A DNA stretch of 57,774 nucleotides from Lachnospiraceae bacterium (GTDB lineage Bacteria; Bacillota; Clostridia; Lachnospirales; Lachnospiraceae), in contig JAFSKG010000015.1 of the NCBI GenBank assembly GCA_017449075.1, forward strand, positions 1-57,774, in the 5' to 3' direction. This document shows positions 42,109 to 49,959 of the stretch, in pieces (the first letter of the stretch is position 1; each line of letters opens with the position of its first letter). The notes below the pieces were generated by a model that saw only the letters and a program-made list of their open reading frames with translations, made no database searches and was not told the origin of the DNA. The translations under genes were made by a program, and so were the position numbers.

Positions 42109-43981
42109 AGTCGGTAAAGCGGAAATTTAGGCAGTAAGTATCATCTAGTCTTAACGCATAGTCACCTGGGTCAATTTTGCTGTATTTACATGTTTTGTCA
42201 TATTCGTCCTTAGTGCCAAATTTTATCCACTGAGTCCTTACTTTTGCCTTAGCATTTAAGCTGCTCTCACTCTTGAATTGCCAACCTTCCTGTCTATTAT
42301 ATCTTATAGGGACCTCATATACATTAATAAGCATACCATCTTGTCCTATAAGCCAATATCTTCCGTTTTTGTCTTTTTTTACTCTATTTGACCTATTGAA
42401 TCTTGTACCCTTTGGGTTTACAGCCATAAAGGCAGGTACTACGCCATAATCATTATATAATTTTTCAAAATCTTCACTAACTATATAATCGCTCAATATA
42501 TTGTTATGGTTAGTATCTGGATTAGCCCACGCATTTGTTGAATTATTGTACTGAAGAGGTTCGTCTATCGTCTCACCTGTAGTACTCTTTGAATATCCTA
42601 CAAGCACCACACCCATGTTGATAGTTGGATCCGGTTGAAGAAGCATACCGGCCTGATAATATCTCTTGCTCTTTAATCCTTCATATTCTCCGCTTGAACG
42701 ACTTACGAACTTATAATCATCATCTCCGAAAGCTACATCCGACTCGCCAAGTTTTCTCTTTCCAAAGTTTGCTTTATCCTCAACCTCATCATCTCTAAAG
42801 AAAAATAATATTTGTTCTTTGTCATCAAATATTTCAAACTCTTTTGCATTTGAAGTCTTATCTGTACTTATATAGTGCCTGCTTATAATGAAATCTTTAC
42901 CATCTGTTCTTTCCGCATCTATGCTATCTACATACTCTCTTGTCTGCTTATTGATGACACAGAGTCCAGATTTCATGATACCTTCTTTATTGAACACATA
43001 ATAGTCTTTGTTGACTTTTTTCATTATTCCTTTTAATACTTCACCACTACCTTGTGCGTAGAACCATCTCTCTATTTCTTGATCATGATCATCAAGATTT
43101 TGCTTCATAGAAGGCACTGCAAAGAACCACTCTCTCTTAGTATTACGTCCCATATCGTCGCCTTCTTCTTCTACATAGTACTTTTTAGATCGTATGCTAG
43201 AATCTTCATTATTAACATCAAGAAGGTCTGAATCCCATCCTACTGCCATGACACCTTTGTCATCGAAGGCATAAGTTCTACCATTTATTACTTTTGTCTT
43301 TAATTCATTTTCATTTTCAGCTTGAATTTTTTTATTATCTGTACTCTTAAAATAGAACCAAAGAGTTAACTTCATATAGTACTTATCCTGTACAGATCCA
43401 TCTTCATATGATGTCCAACCTTCACGAAGAACTCCGTCAGTCTCATCTCCTGCATAGTAACAGAACCCATCAAAAGGATCATCCTCTGATTGATACTCAT
43501 CCCATCTTTCACCTTCTTCATTTATCCATCCAGAGAGCATTTGTCCATTTTCATTAAACAAATATTTCTTTCCATCAATAGTATATCTTTTTACACCTTG
43601 TCTTGACTTATATGCCTTACCATTTGCCCCAAAGTAATAAAGATAAATTGTTGGAGGGTTATCCATAGGATTATAAACTTGAGATGGTTCAACTGCAACC
43701 CAAGTATTTGTAACCATCTTACCAGTATCATCAAAATAGTAAATTGCATCGTTATAATTCTCTAATAGATAGTCTCTTACCATTATGCCAAATTCATCAA
43801 GATAATATTTATCATTGCCTGAAGCTTTTATCGTTTCAGTTACATAAAATCCTTCTCTATCTACATATGACCAGTTTCCGCCTCCATCATCAACCCATCC
43901 TGCTGCATGCGAAACTAATGTACATAAAAATACAAATGAAATCGCAAATAAAATTGTCAGAAATAATCTTATCTTTTTCAT
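42107..43981 (-). CDS. Secreted choline-binding-type repeat protein, 624 aa (paralog of 39767-41956)
   Basis: Signal peptide (residues 5-26, ending near SHAAG), then the same repeat order as the downstream gene: WSYVDREGFYVTETI, KYYLDEFGIMVRDYLLENY, IYYFDDTGKMVTNTWVA, KYLFNENGQMLSGW, YAFDDKGVMAVGW, YYVFNKEGIMKSG. The C-terminal ~200 residues align in pattern with the paralog (KRYYQAGMLLQPDPTINMG vs KKYYALGLQLKADPDIRYG), so a shared, unnamed C-terminal domain exists. Tandem duplication is clear. Confidence 0.88.
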   Translation of the reverse strand: MKKIRLFLTILFAISFVFLCTLVSHAAGWVDDGGGNWSYVDREGFYVTETIKASGNDKYYLDEFGIMVRDYLLENYNDAIYYFDDTGKMVTNTWVAVEPSQVYNPMDNPPTIYLYYFGANGKAYKSRQGVKRYTIDGKKYLFNENGQMLSGWINEEGERWDEYQSEDDPFDGFCYYAGDETDGVLREGWTSYEDGSVQDKYYMKLTLWFYFKSTDNKKIQAENENELKTKVINGRTYAFDDKGVMAVGWDSDLLDVNNEDSSIRSKKYYVEEEGDDMGRNTKREWFFAVPSMKQNLDDHDQEIERWFYAQGSGEVLKGIMKKVNKDYYVFNKEGIMKSGLCVINKQTREYVDSIDAERTDGKDFIISRHYISTDKTSNAKEFEIFDDKEQILFFFRDDEVEDKANFGKRKLGESDVAFGDDDYKFVSRSSGEYEGLKSKRYYQAGMLLQPDPTINMGVVLVGYSKSTTGETIDEPLQYNNSTNAWANPDTNHNNILSDYIVSEDFEKLYNDYGVVPAFMAVNPKGTRFNRSNRVKKDKNGRYWLIGQDGMLINVYEVPIRYNRQEGWQFKSESSLNAKAKVRTQWIKFGTKDEYDKTCKYSKIDPGDYALRLDDTYCLNFRFTD

Positions 43982-44000
43982 GATTTTTCCCTTTTACAAT

Positions 44001-44022
44001 AAAAACATGGCGGTTTTACCGC
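44001..44022 (-). terminator. Weak terminator after the lipoprotein gene
   Basis: GCGGT/ACCGC stem (44010-44022); on minus it is followed by CATGTTTTT. It lies about 50 nt past the stop at 44073, in the leader of the 624-aa gene. Confidence 0.5.
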
Positions 44023-44072
44023 GCCTACTAATGATACACTATTTTTGAGCCTTTTGCAAGTGTTTTTAGCCA

Positions 44073-44657
44073 CTAATTATTGACCATTTCAGCCTTTCTT
44101 TCCTTAAGAGGCAGGATTTCTATCTGCTCAACCACTAAAAATAGAAATTTCTGGAGTTCGCCCTCTGAATCAGTATGATCGTACAGAAAGGGCTTGCCTT
44201 TTACCCTTATCCAGTCATTTAGGTGATAGGCGTCTTGATTGATATTAACTAGATAAAAACCTCCATATTGATCATCGCCATATTCAGCTGGACCATTTCT
44301 ATAAACCATAGGAAATTCGAAAGTTTCGTCCCATGATTTATACCATCCATACATGCCTTCTACTATAATACTTGAGTTAGCAAATTTGTCGATGTTGTTA
44401 TATATATAGTTAATTTTTGTAAGGTACTGTTTTTCTCCTATCACAACCTCAAGGTCTGGTGATAGTTTAAAATCTGCAGGATACTCTCTATGTGCCTTGG
44501 TTGGCTCCTGCGTCTCAACCATAGTTTCCTTGTCAACTGCAAATTGGTTTGCGGGTTCCAACATAAATGTAGGTGACTCTTCTAAGTCACTGACTACTTT
44601 GCTGGTGCAGGAGGTTGAAAGAATTACTAATAATAAAATTGTAAATAATTTTTTCAT
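44073..44657 (-). CDS. Lipoprotein, unknown function
   Basis: The start at ATG 44657 begins a classic lipoprotein signal (MKKLFTILLLVILSTSC, lipobox LSTSC); the longer ORF upstream is REP sequence. About 194 residues. The C-terminal domain (NSSIIVEGMYGWYKSWDETF ... NDWIRVKGKPFLYDHTDSEG) looks like a small beta-barrel, OB-type, similar in style to other clostridial lipoproteins; no function is known. It is probably co-transcribed with the amidase upstream. Confidence 0.8.
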   Translation of the reverse strand: MKKLFTILLLVILSTSCTSKVVSDLEESPTFMLEPANQFAVDKETMVETQEPTKAHREYPADFKLSPDLEVVIGEKQYLTKINYIYNNIDKFANSSIIVEGMYGWYKSWDETFEFPMVYRNGPAEYGDDQYGGFYLVNINQDAYHLNDWIRVKGKPFLYDHTDSEGELQKFLFLVVEQIEILPLKERKAEMVNN

Positions 44658-44676
44658 AATATATTTTTTTTTATGA

Positions 44677-44703
44677 GGGCTCTGCAAGCATTCGCCCCTA
44701 TGG
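44677..44703. repeat. REP unit between amidase and lipoprotein genes
   Basis: GGGCTCTGCAAGCATTCGCC type; directly abuts the amidase stop. Confidence 0.82.
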
Positions 44704-45696
44704 TTATGGGGTGAAATAATTATCGATGCCGCGGGCGAGACCTTCGGCAAAAATTTCTGCCTTCTCTTTTGTAACTTCTGTTTTTCTGTCGCCAAGTTCT
44801 ATATCAACACTCGCATTTGTAGAAAACGAAAGTTGAGTTAAATCTCCTTGCAAAGTTCCTCTATCCTTCCAAATCTTTTCTCCCATATCTTTATAGGCTT
44901 TTATGATACTATCTCCGAGTGCTTTTATATTTTTTGCATTTGATTTTAATGGTTCCATATTGAGATAGTTTGCATCATTATATGGAACTATATAAAATAT
45001 TCCTTTATCATTGGTTGTAGAATCAAAATGAATTGACACGTGCGCATCTGCATTTTCATTTGCTATTACAGTTCTCGCTATGTTGTCAAGTCGGCAGTCG
45101 TCATTTTCTCTTATCATAAGAACTGAGTAACCATTATCAAGAAGTTTATCTTTAAGCAGATATGCTACTACAAGATTTGCATTCGCCTCTGTCATTCCAT
45201 TTTCAAATGTCATTCCTGCAGAGACCGCTGCCGATAAGATGGAGCCTGCTGCATTCGAACCGCCAGTAACTTTTGGAGAAAAATCCGGATGAGCAAATGT
45301 CTTAACAGTAGCACCACCTTTAGTGCCGTGGCCTGCATTTACTGCGATGGTTTTATTTTTATAATTTGAAACTTTATTCTTCTTAAGTTGATAGAGAACT
45401 GCATAGCCGTCATTTATTATAGAGTAGGTGGCGTAGGGAGCTGTAAAGTCGAGGTAAATCTTGTGGGTGGTGTAAATTTCAGATTTATCACTTAAATCGT
45501 CAGAATCTGTTTCTAAGTTTTCTATAGTATTATTGACATTATTATCATCATTACTCTCAATGAGAAATGTTTCTGTAATTTCATTTTCTTGCGATAAAGT
45601 AATTTCACTTCTTCTATTATTTGAGCAGGAAATGAGGGTTGAGCAGAGCAAAGAAGTTACTATTAATATTATAATTTTTACATTAAATTTATTCAT
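44704..45696 (-). CDS. N-acetylmuramoyl-L-alanine amidase, lipoprotein
   Basis: 330 residues. Lipoprotein signal (IIILIVTSLLCSTLISC). An Asp/Asn-rich linker, then an Amidase_3 domain: IAVNAGHGTKGG (zinc His), MTEANANLVVAYLLKDKL with the Glu ligand, SVLMIRENDD, NADAHVSIHFDS (second His), and a C-terminal ELGDRKTEVT with the catalytic-type Glu. It cleaves the amide bond between MurNAc and the stem peptide. Notably its stop lies next to one REP and its start is 10 nt from another. Confidence 0.93.
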   Translation of the reverse strand: MNKFNVKIIILIVTSLLCSTLISCSNNRRSEITLSQENEITETFLIESNDDNNVNNTIENLETDSDDLSDKSEIYTTHKIYLDFTAPYATYSIINDGYAVLYQLKKNKVSNYKNKTIAVNAGHGTKGGATVKTFAHPDFSPKVTGGSNAAGSILSAAVSAGMTFENGMTEANANLVVAYLLKDKLLDNGYSVLMIRENDDCRLDNIARTVIANENADAHVSIHFDSTTNDKGIFYIVPYNDANYLNMEPLKSNAKNIKALGDSIIKAYKDMGEKIWKDRGTLQGDLTQLSFSTNASVDIELGDRKTEVTKEKAEIFAEGLARGIDNYFTP

Positions 45697-45705
45697 ACTC
45701 TTTTC

Positions 45706-45771
45706 GGGCTCCGCAAGTGCGAAACAGTCCTGTGAACTGTTTCGCCCCTACTACTTTAGTATCCGCCCCTA
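45706..45771. repeat. REP cluster (2-3 units) between mnmA and amidase
   Basis: GCGAAACAGT/ACTGTTTCGC type plus a partial unit holding the mnmA TAG stop; 10 nt from the amidase ATG. Confidence 0.83.
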
Positions 45772-46956
45772 AATTATTATGCCACCGAACATCACTCTGC
45801 CATCTTCATCATAGAATACTGCCGACTGGCCAGGTGTGATGGCGCGGACTGGAGACGAGAGGTGGCAAGTAAGTATATTGGGCTCGCGTAGCTCGCCCAT
45901 ACGACGCGGGCGGATGGTATCCGCCCCTACGAGGGCTCCGCAAGCGTTCGCCCCTACAATTTCGCAGAGGGTGCCATCATGACGATACCTAAGTTTTGCA
46001 TAAAACTTTTTACCTATGACATTTTCATCATGACCGCTGTAAACTACATCTCGTATAGTAAAATCTGACGACATGAGGTCGTCATTGCCACCAAGTATAA
46101 CTTGGTTCTTTTCCGCATCTATTCTTACAACGAATTTTCTCTCGCCAAAAGCTATATTTAAACCTTTTCTTTGACCTATAGTGTAGTTGATGATGCCATT
46201 GTGGAATCCCAACACATTACCTTCTAAATCTACAAATTCACCTTTTTTAAAATACGGTCTACTTAGTATCTCTTCTTCTTTCAGAAGACCTCGAGCGATT
46301 TTCTCTTTGTAATCGTCGCCGAATTCGTAGCGTTTGATAAATTCTTTGTAATCAGTGTCATTTATAAAGCAGACATCTTGCGAGTCCTTTTTATTTGCGA
46401 CTTTAAGATTGAGCTCTGTCGCAATCTTTCTTACATCAGTTTTATCCATGTTACTGAGCGGGAATATTATATGAGATAATTGCTCTTGATTAAGTCGGTA
46501 GAGCATGTAGGATTGGTCTTTTTGTTGATTAGTACTTTTTTTAATACAGTAGCGGTGCGGGCTCGCAAGCTTCGCCCCTATGGTTGTATCCGCCCCTACG
46601 ATGTCGATATTGGCATAATGGCCGGTGGCAACCATGTTGCAGTTTTCTTCTTTCATAACTTCAAGTAGTTTTTCAAACTTCATAGTCGCATTGCAAATTG
46701 CACATGGATTTGGAGTTATGCCGCGTTCATAATCTTCTACAAATGATTTTATAATTTTGTCACGAAATTCAGAGCGAAAGTCGCAATATATAATTTTGAT
46801 GCCGAGGGTGTGGGCGATGTCTTCTAACTCGGGCTCGCAAGCTTCGCCCCCTACGAAATTAAAATGTACGCCAACAACTTCGTAACCTTGTTTTTTTAGT
46901 ATGTGAGCGGTGACAGTTGAGTCAACACCGCCTGACATCGCTACAAGTATTTTCAT
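45769..46956 (-). CDS. mnmA: tRNA-specific 2-thiouridylase MnmA with three in-frame REP clusters
   Basis: 395 residues against about 355-365 usual. PP-loop MSGGVDSTV at residues 7-15, catalytic cysteines in NPCAICNATMKF and SQDVCFI, MATGHYA and IGQRKGLNI present. MnmA makes s2U34 in Glu, Gln and Lys tRNAs. The extra length is REP-encoded: about residues 34-42 (VGGEACEPE), 119-133 (VGADTTIGAKLASP) and 333-359 (VGANACGALVGADTIRPRRMGELREP). All active-site segments are intact, so the tRNA modification enzyme probably tolerates the insertions. The stop TAG overlaps a REP foot. Confidence 0.95.
   Translation of the reverse strand: MKILVAMSGGVDSTVTAHILKKQGYEVVGVHFNFVGGEACEPELEDIAHTLGIKIIYCDFRSEFRDKIIKSFVEDYERGITPNPCAICNATMKFEKLLEVMKEENCNMVATGHYANIDIVGADTTIGAKLASPHRYCIKKSTNQQKDQSYMLYRLNQEQLSHIIFPLSNMDKTDVRKIATELNLKVANKKDSQDVCFINDTDYKEFIKRYEFGDDYKEKIARGLLKEEEILSRPYFKKGEFVDLEGNVLGFHNGIINYTIGQRKGLNIAFGERKFVVRIDAEKNQVILGGNDDLMSSDFTIRDVVYSGHDENVIGKKFYAKLRYRHDGTLCEIVGANACGALVGADTIRPRRMGELREPNILTCHLSSPVRAITPGQSAVFYDEDGRVMFGGIII
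45880..45957. repeat. REP cluster (3 units) inside mnmA, 3' region
   Basis: In frame; three arm types in a row (GGGCTCGCG, GGGCGGATGG, GGGCTCCGC). Confidence 0.85.
46558..46600. repeat. REP cluster (2 units) inside mnmA, middle
   Basis: GGGCTCGCAAGCTTCGCCCC plus a half unit, in frame. Confidence 0.82.
46831..46855. repeat. REP unit inside mnmA, 5' region
   Basis: Same type as 46558 but with an extra C before TACG, which keeps the reading frame. Confidence 0.82.
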
Positions 46957-47876
46957 TATTGTGGACCTGCAGTTGATCCTGCTTTCAAAGGTTGTCTTTG
47001 CTCATACTCTTGTTGGAAACTTGTGATTCCACCATACCCAGCTCCACTACCTGGTGACACTCCAATATTTACACCATAAACTGATTCTGTACCTTGTATG
47101 CCAAGTAATCCAGTTGATGAATAATTTGTGTTACCACCCAAATTACCTATAAATGAATCTTGATTCTTACTTATACATCTTCCTTGTGAATCAAATGTAT
47201 AATATGATCCACCTATTTGCAGAGTTGTATTTACAGCTAGGCTTCCATCAACTTCTGATAAATAATATTCATTTCCACTTTGGTCTTGAATCCATCCCTT
47301 TGTAAGAGATCCATTGCTTACATTGAAATAAAACATCTTTCCATTTGAATTCACCCAGCCTGTATCCATCGCACCATTTACTCCAAAGTGATACCAAATT
47401 CCATTTACTGCTGCAAATGTATCAACGAGGCATTTGCCATCATAGAAATAAAACCATGCATTTCCGATTTTATTCCATCCAGTAAACATAACTCCATCAT
47501 CTCCAAAATAATAATAATCTAATACTCCATCTGTATAAGTTTGTACCCATCCAGTTACCATCTGGCCATCACTTGGATTCAAATAATATTTCTTTCCGTT
47601 TGATTCAATAAATCCAATTTGCATCAAGCCATTCTCATCAAAAAAATAATATTTTCCATTTATAAGATACCAGCCTGTAACAGCATATCCATATGCATCA
47701 AAATAGTAGAAGCCATTACCTGTCTGCAGCCAATTGTTTACGACATATTGGCCTGCTGCAGAATTAAAATATTTATATTTATTATTATCTTTATACCAAT
47801 CTGCAAAGACAGCACTACTGAGTGTAATGACTGAAAATAAAATTGCAGTTGTAAGAACTAATAATTTTTTTCTCAT
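46956..47876 (-). CDS. Secreted choline-binding-type repeat protein, ~306 aa
   Basis: ATG 47876 (MRKKLLVLTTAIL) with AAAGGA upstream is the real start; the MLAEP extension is REP sequence. A signal peptide is followed by about ten repeats (KYKYFNSAAGQYVVNNW, GFYYFDAYGYAVTGWYLING, YYFDENGLMQIGFIES, YYFGDDGVMFTGW...). A Gly/Ser-rich C-terminus carries GNLGGNTNYSSTG. It is nearly all binding repeats with no catalytic domain. It overlaps mnmA's start by 1 nt, an odd partner. It sits directly downstream of the LicC-LicA gene. Confidence 0.88.
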   Translation of the reverse strand: MRKKLLVLTTAILFSVITLSSAVFADWYKDNNKYKYFNSAAGQYVVNNWLQTGNGFYYFDAYGYAVTGWYLINGKYYFFDENGLMQIGFIESNGKKYYLNPSDGQMVTGWVQTYTDGVLDYYYFGDDGVMFTGWNKIGNAWFYFYDGKCLVDTFAAVNGIWYHFGVNGAMDTGWVNSNGKMFYFNVSNGSLTKGWIQDQSGNEYYLSEVDGSLAVNTTLQIGGSYYTFDSQGRCISKNQDSFIGNLGGNTNYSSTGLLGIQGTESVYGVNIGVSPGSGAGYGGITSFQQEYEQRQPLKAGSTAGPQ

Positions 47877-47888
47877 AATTTTCCTTTC

Positions 47889-47914
47889 GGGCTCTGCAAG
47901 CATTCGCCCCTACG
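47889..47914. repeat. REP unit upstream of ~306-aa surface protein gene
   Basis: GGGCTCTGCAAGCATTCGCC type; 13 nt from the ATG, adjoining the AAAGGA site. Confidence 0.83.
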
Positions 47915-47945
47915 ATATTATAGCATAAGTTTTAATAAGATTCAC

Positions 47946-49739
47946 TTATTTATGTGAAATTTTTGTGATTAGATTTTTGAATGCCCTATAACCATTCATT
48001 CCAAATGTTCCATAATCAGCCTCACCGAGAGCTCCTCTAACTATGGCCCAGACTGCATTGTAGAAACCGCTAAGTATCATATAGTATGCGATTAATATTT
48101 TTGCATCCTTGTCACTTTTTGGCAAGAAACTGCTCTTTCCTTTTGCCTTTTTATACATCTTGTAAAGTTCAAATGTCTTCTCTTCATCAAAGCCCACATA
48201 TACGCCAAAAAGTGCAATGTCAGAAATTGGATCCGCCATGCCACCATACTCAAAATCAATTAATTTCATGCTGTCTTTTGTAACAAGGACATTATATGGA
48301 TTTGGGTCACCGTGACATAAGGTCTCAGGTCTTTTCATTTTAGTTAGTCTCTTTTTTATCTCCTGCTCTTCTTTTACTATTTTATCAAAATCTTCGTATG
48401 GCACTATGATATTTTTTTGTTTTATAATATTTAAATACTCGTCAATTTTAGTAGTCATATTGCAAGTTGCTTTTACCTTTATACCAAGAGAGTGAAACTT
48501 TCTATATAGCGCCATGCATTTTTCAAGTTCTTTTTTGTTTTCTATGTTGAGGTTTCTTGCATTTTTAATACTCTTTGATATTTTGTATCCAGTCTTTTTA
48601 TCAAAATAAATCACCTCTTCTGTAATGCCTTTACTTTGAAGTTTGTCTAATATCTCTCCTTCACTTTTCCTACTTATAAACTCATCTGTATTGTCGCCTG
48701 GTACTCTTGCAAAATACTCTGTCCCATCATAGGTAAATCTATATGAGCGATTGGTCATGCCCTCTTTTACGCAGGTAATATTTTTAACTTCACTATCTTT
48801 TATATGAAATGTCTCTGAGACAAATGATACTGCCTTTGAGCCATAGGACTCTATTTCGTGATCAAAGTTCTTTATATCTTGCAAAGTATCAAACTCAAAA
48901 ATAATACCTTTATCAAGTTTATATAAATACATCTTTGGTAACTTTGCAAAATTTTGAACCAGTACATCTTCCCAATAGAAATTGTCTGTGGATGTCTTAT
49001 TATAGTACGTTTCTATCATCGGTATGAATTTATGAGAAAATTCCTTTGTCAAAAAGCATGGTCCGACAAGACAATAATCGTTCTTTCCACCAACTACAAC
49101 TGACTTTATCTCATTCTTGCTATTTACTATGTATCGCCATTCATTTTTACAGTCTTCATAAAATGCACCTATATAATATGGCTCCACCTCGTATCTATGA
49201 TAAATATTTTCTTCTATATATACATCAGAAACGCAGATATACATATTTTTATTTCTTAGAATCTCTCTTGCCACATAGAAAGTTGATAAAGTATTTTTGT
49301 ATTTGTATTCTCTATTATAGACAAGTTTTACTCCGTACTTATCTATGAGATAATCGAATTTTTCTTTTAGGTACCCCACCATTATAGTTATGTCGCTAAT
49401 GCCAGCTTCTATCAACTGTTCTATTTGTCTTTCAATCATTCGCTTGCCTTTTATGGTGATAAATGATTTTGGCGTATCATAAGTAAGTGGGGCAAGCCTA
49501 ATTCCCATGCCGCAAGCAAATATAACAGCGCCATCAACTTTATGTTTTTCAAGAAAGTTTTTTCCGCTCGCAGTAAGCTTATAATTATCATCCTTTTTAA
49601 CTATAAGTTTGTCATCTACTAACTCTTTCATAGTCAAATTTATCTTTCCAAGCGAAACCTTGAACTTGCTCGAAAGTTCTCTCTGGGTTATGTTGCTATT
49701 TTCAAATATTGATCTTGTTATTAAAAATTTTAAATTCAT
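47946..49739 (-). CDS. Winged-helix regulator fused to phosphocholine cytidylyltransferase and choline kinase (LicC-LicA)
   Basis: 597 residues in three parts. Residues 1-65: winged helix (ITQRELSSKFKVSLGKINLTMKELVDDKLIVKK). Residues 70-300: LicC-type nucleotidyltransferase (AVIFACGMGIRLAPLTYDTPKSFITIKGKRMIERQIEQL, then VSDVYIEEN), where MG.R replaces the more usual GxGxR. Residues 310-597: LicA-type choline kinase (MTNRSYRFTYDGTEYFARVPG, LCHGDPNPYNVLV near 475, LIDFEYGGMADPISDIA). It would convert choline to phosphocholine and CDP-choline. Divergent from a BCCT transporter, with matched operators in between, suggesting it also represses both promoters. No licD is in the window. Confidence 0.9.
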   Translation of the reverse strand: MNLKFLITRSIFENSNITQRELSSKFKVSLGKINLTMKELVDDKLIVKKDDNYKLTASGKNFLEKHKVDGAVIFACGMGIRLAPLTYDTPKSFITIKGKRMIERQIEQLIEAGISDITIMVGYLKEKFDYLIDKYGVKLVYNREYKYKNTLSTFYVAREILRNKNMYICVSDVYIEENIYHRYEVEPYYIGAFYEDCKNEWRYIVNSKNEIKSVVVGGKNDYCLVGPCFLTKEFSHKFIPMIETYYNKTSTDNFYWEDVLVQNFAKLPKMYLYKLDKGIIFEFDTLQDIKNFDHEIESYGSKAVSFVSETFHIKDSEVKNITCVKEGMTNRSYRFTYDGTEYFARVPGDNTDEFISRKSEGEILDKLQSKGITEEVIYFDKKTGYKISKSIKNARNLNIENKKELEKCMALYRKFHSLGIKVKATCNMTTKIDEYLNIIKQKNIIVPYEDFDKIVKEEQEIKKRLTKMKRPETLCHGDPNPYNVLVTKDSMKLIDFEYGGMADPISDIALFGVYVGFDEEKTFELYKMYKKAKGKSSFLPKSDKDAKILIAYYMILSGFYNAVWAIVRGALGEADYGTFGMNGYRAFKNLITKISHK

Positions 49740-49751
49740 AATTGTTCACAA

Positions 49752-49787
49752 TGTTCATATATCTCAAAATTTTATGTGCTATGAACA
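49752..49787. promoter_or_regulatory. Operator 1 (licCA side), TGTTCA-N24-TGAACA
   Basis: 36 bp. Read on minus: TGTTCA starting inside the -10 box, N24 containing AAAATTTTGA, then TGAACA. An extra TGAACA half site adjoins it (49744-49749 region). Same length and centre as operator 2. Confidence 0.8.
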
Positions 49788-49814
49788 TTATAGCATAAGT
49801 ATATTATATGTCAA
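49787..49814 (-). promoter_or_regulatory. Sigma-70 promoter of the licC-licA fusion gene
   Basis: On minus: TTGACA (49814-49809), 16 nt, TATAAT (49792-49787). The last T of the -10 box begins the operator TGTTCA. Leader about 40 nt, with no clear Shine-Dalgarno. Confidence 0.85.
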
Positions 49815-49845
49815 TAAAGGCAGCATATTTCTTAAAATATAATCA

Positions 49846-49874
49846 TTGACAAAAATATGGAGTTTTGCTATAAT
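49846..49874 (+). promoter_or_regulatory. Sigma-70 promoter of the BCCT transporter gene
   Basis: TTGACA (49846-49851), exactly 17 nt, TATAAT (49869-49874). Fully consensus. As on the other side, the final T of the -10 is the first base of TGTTCA. Confidence 0.88.
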
Positions 49875-49909
49875 GTTCAAAAATAAGAAAATTTTGATTA
49901 TTTTGAACA
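49874..49909. promoter_or_regulatory. Operator 2 (BCCT side), TGTTCA-N24-TGAACA
   Basis: 36 bp, extended as an imperfect palindrome (ATGTTCAAAA(A)TAA / TTATTTTGAACAT). It contains the same central AAAATTTTGA as operator 1. Placed over the -10 and start point, it would block initiation. Confidence 0.82.
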
Positions 49910-49959
49910 TAAGTGATTAACAACATTTTATAAAGTCAAAATGAGTTTTAGGAGGTTCT

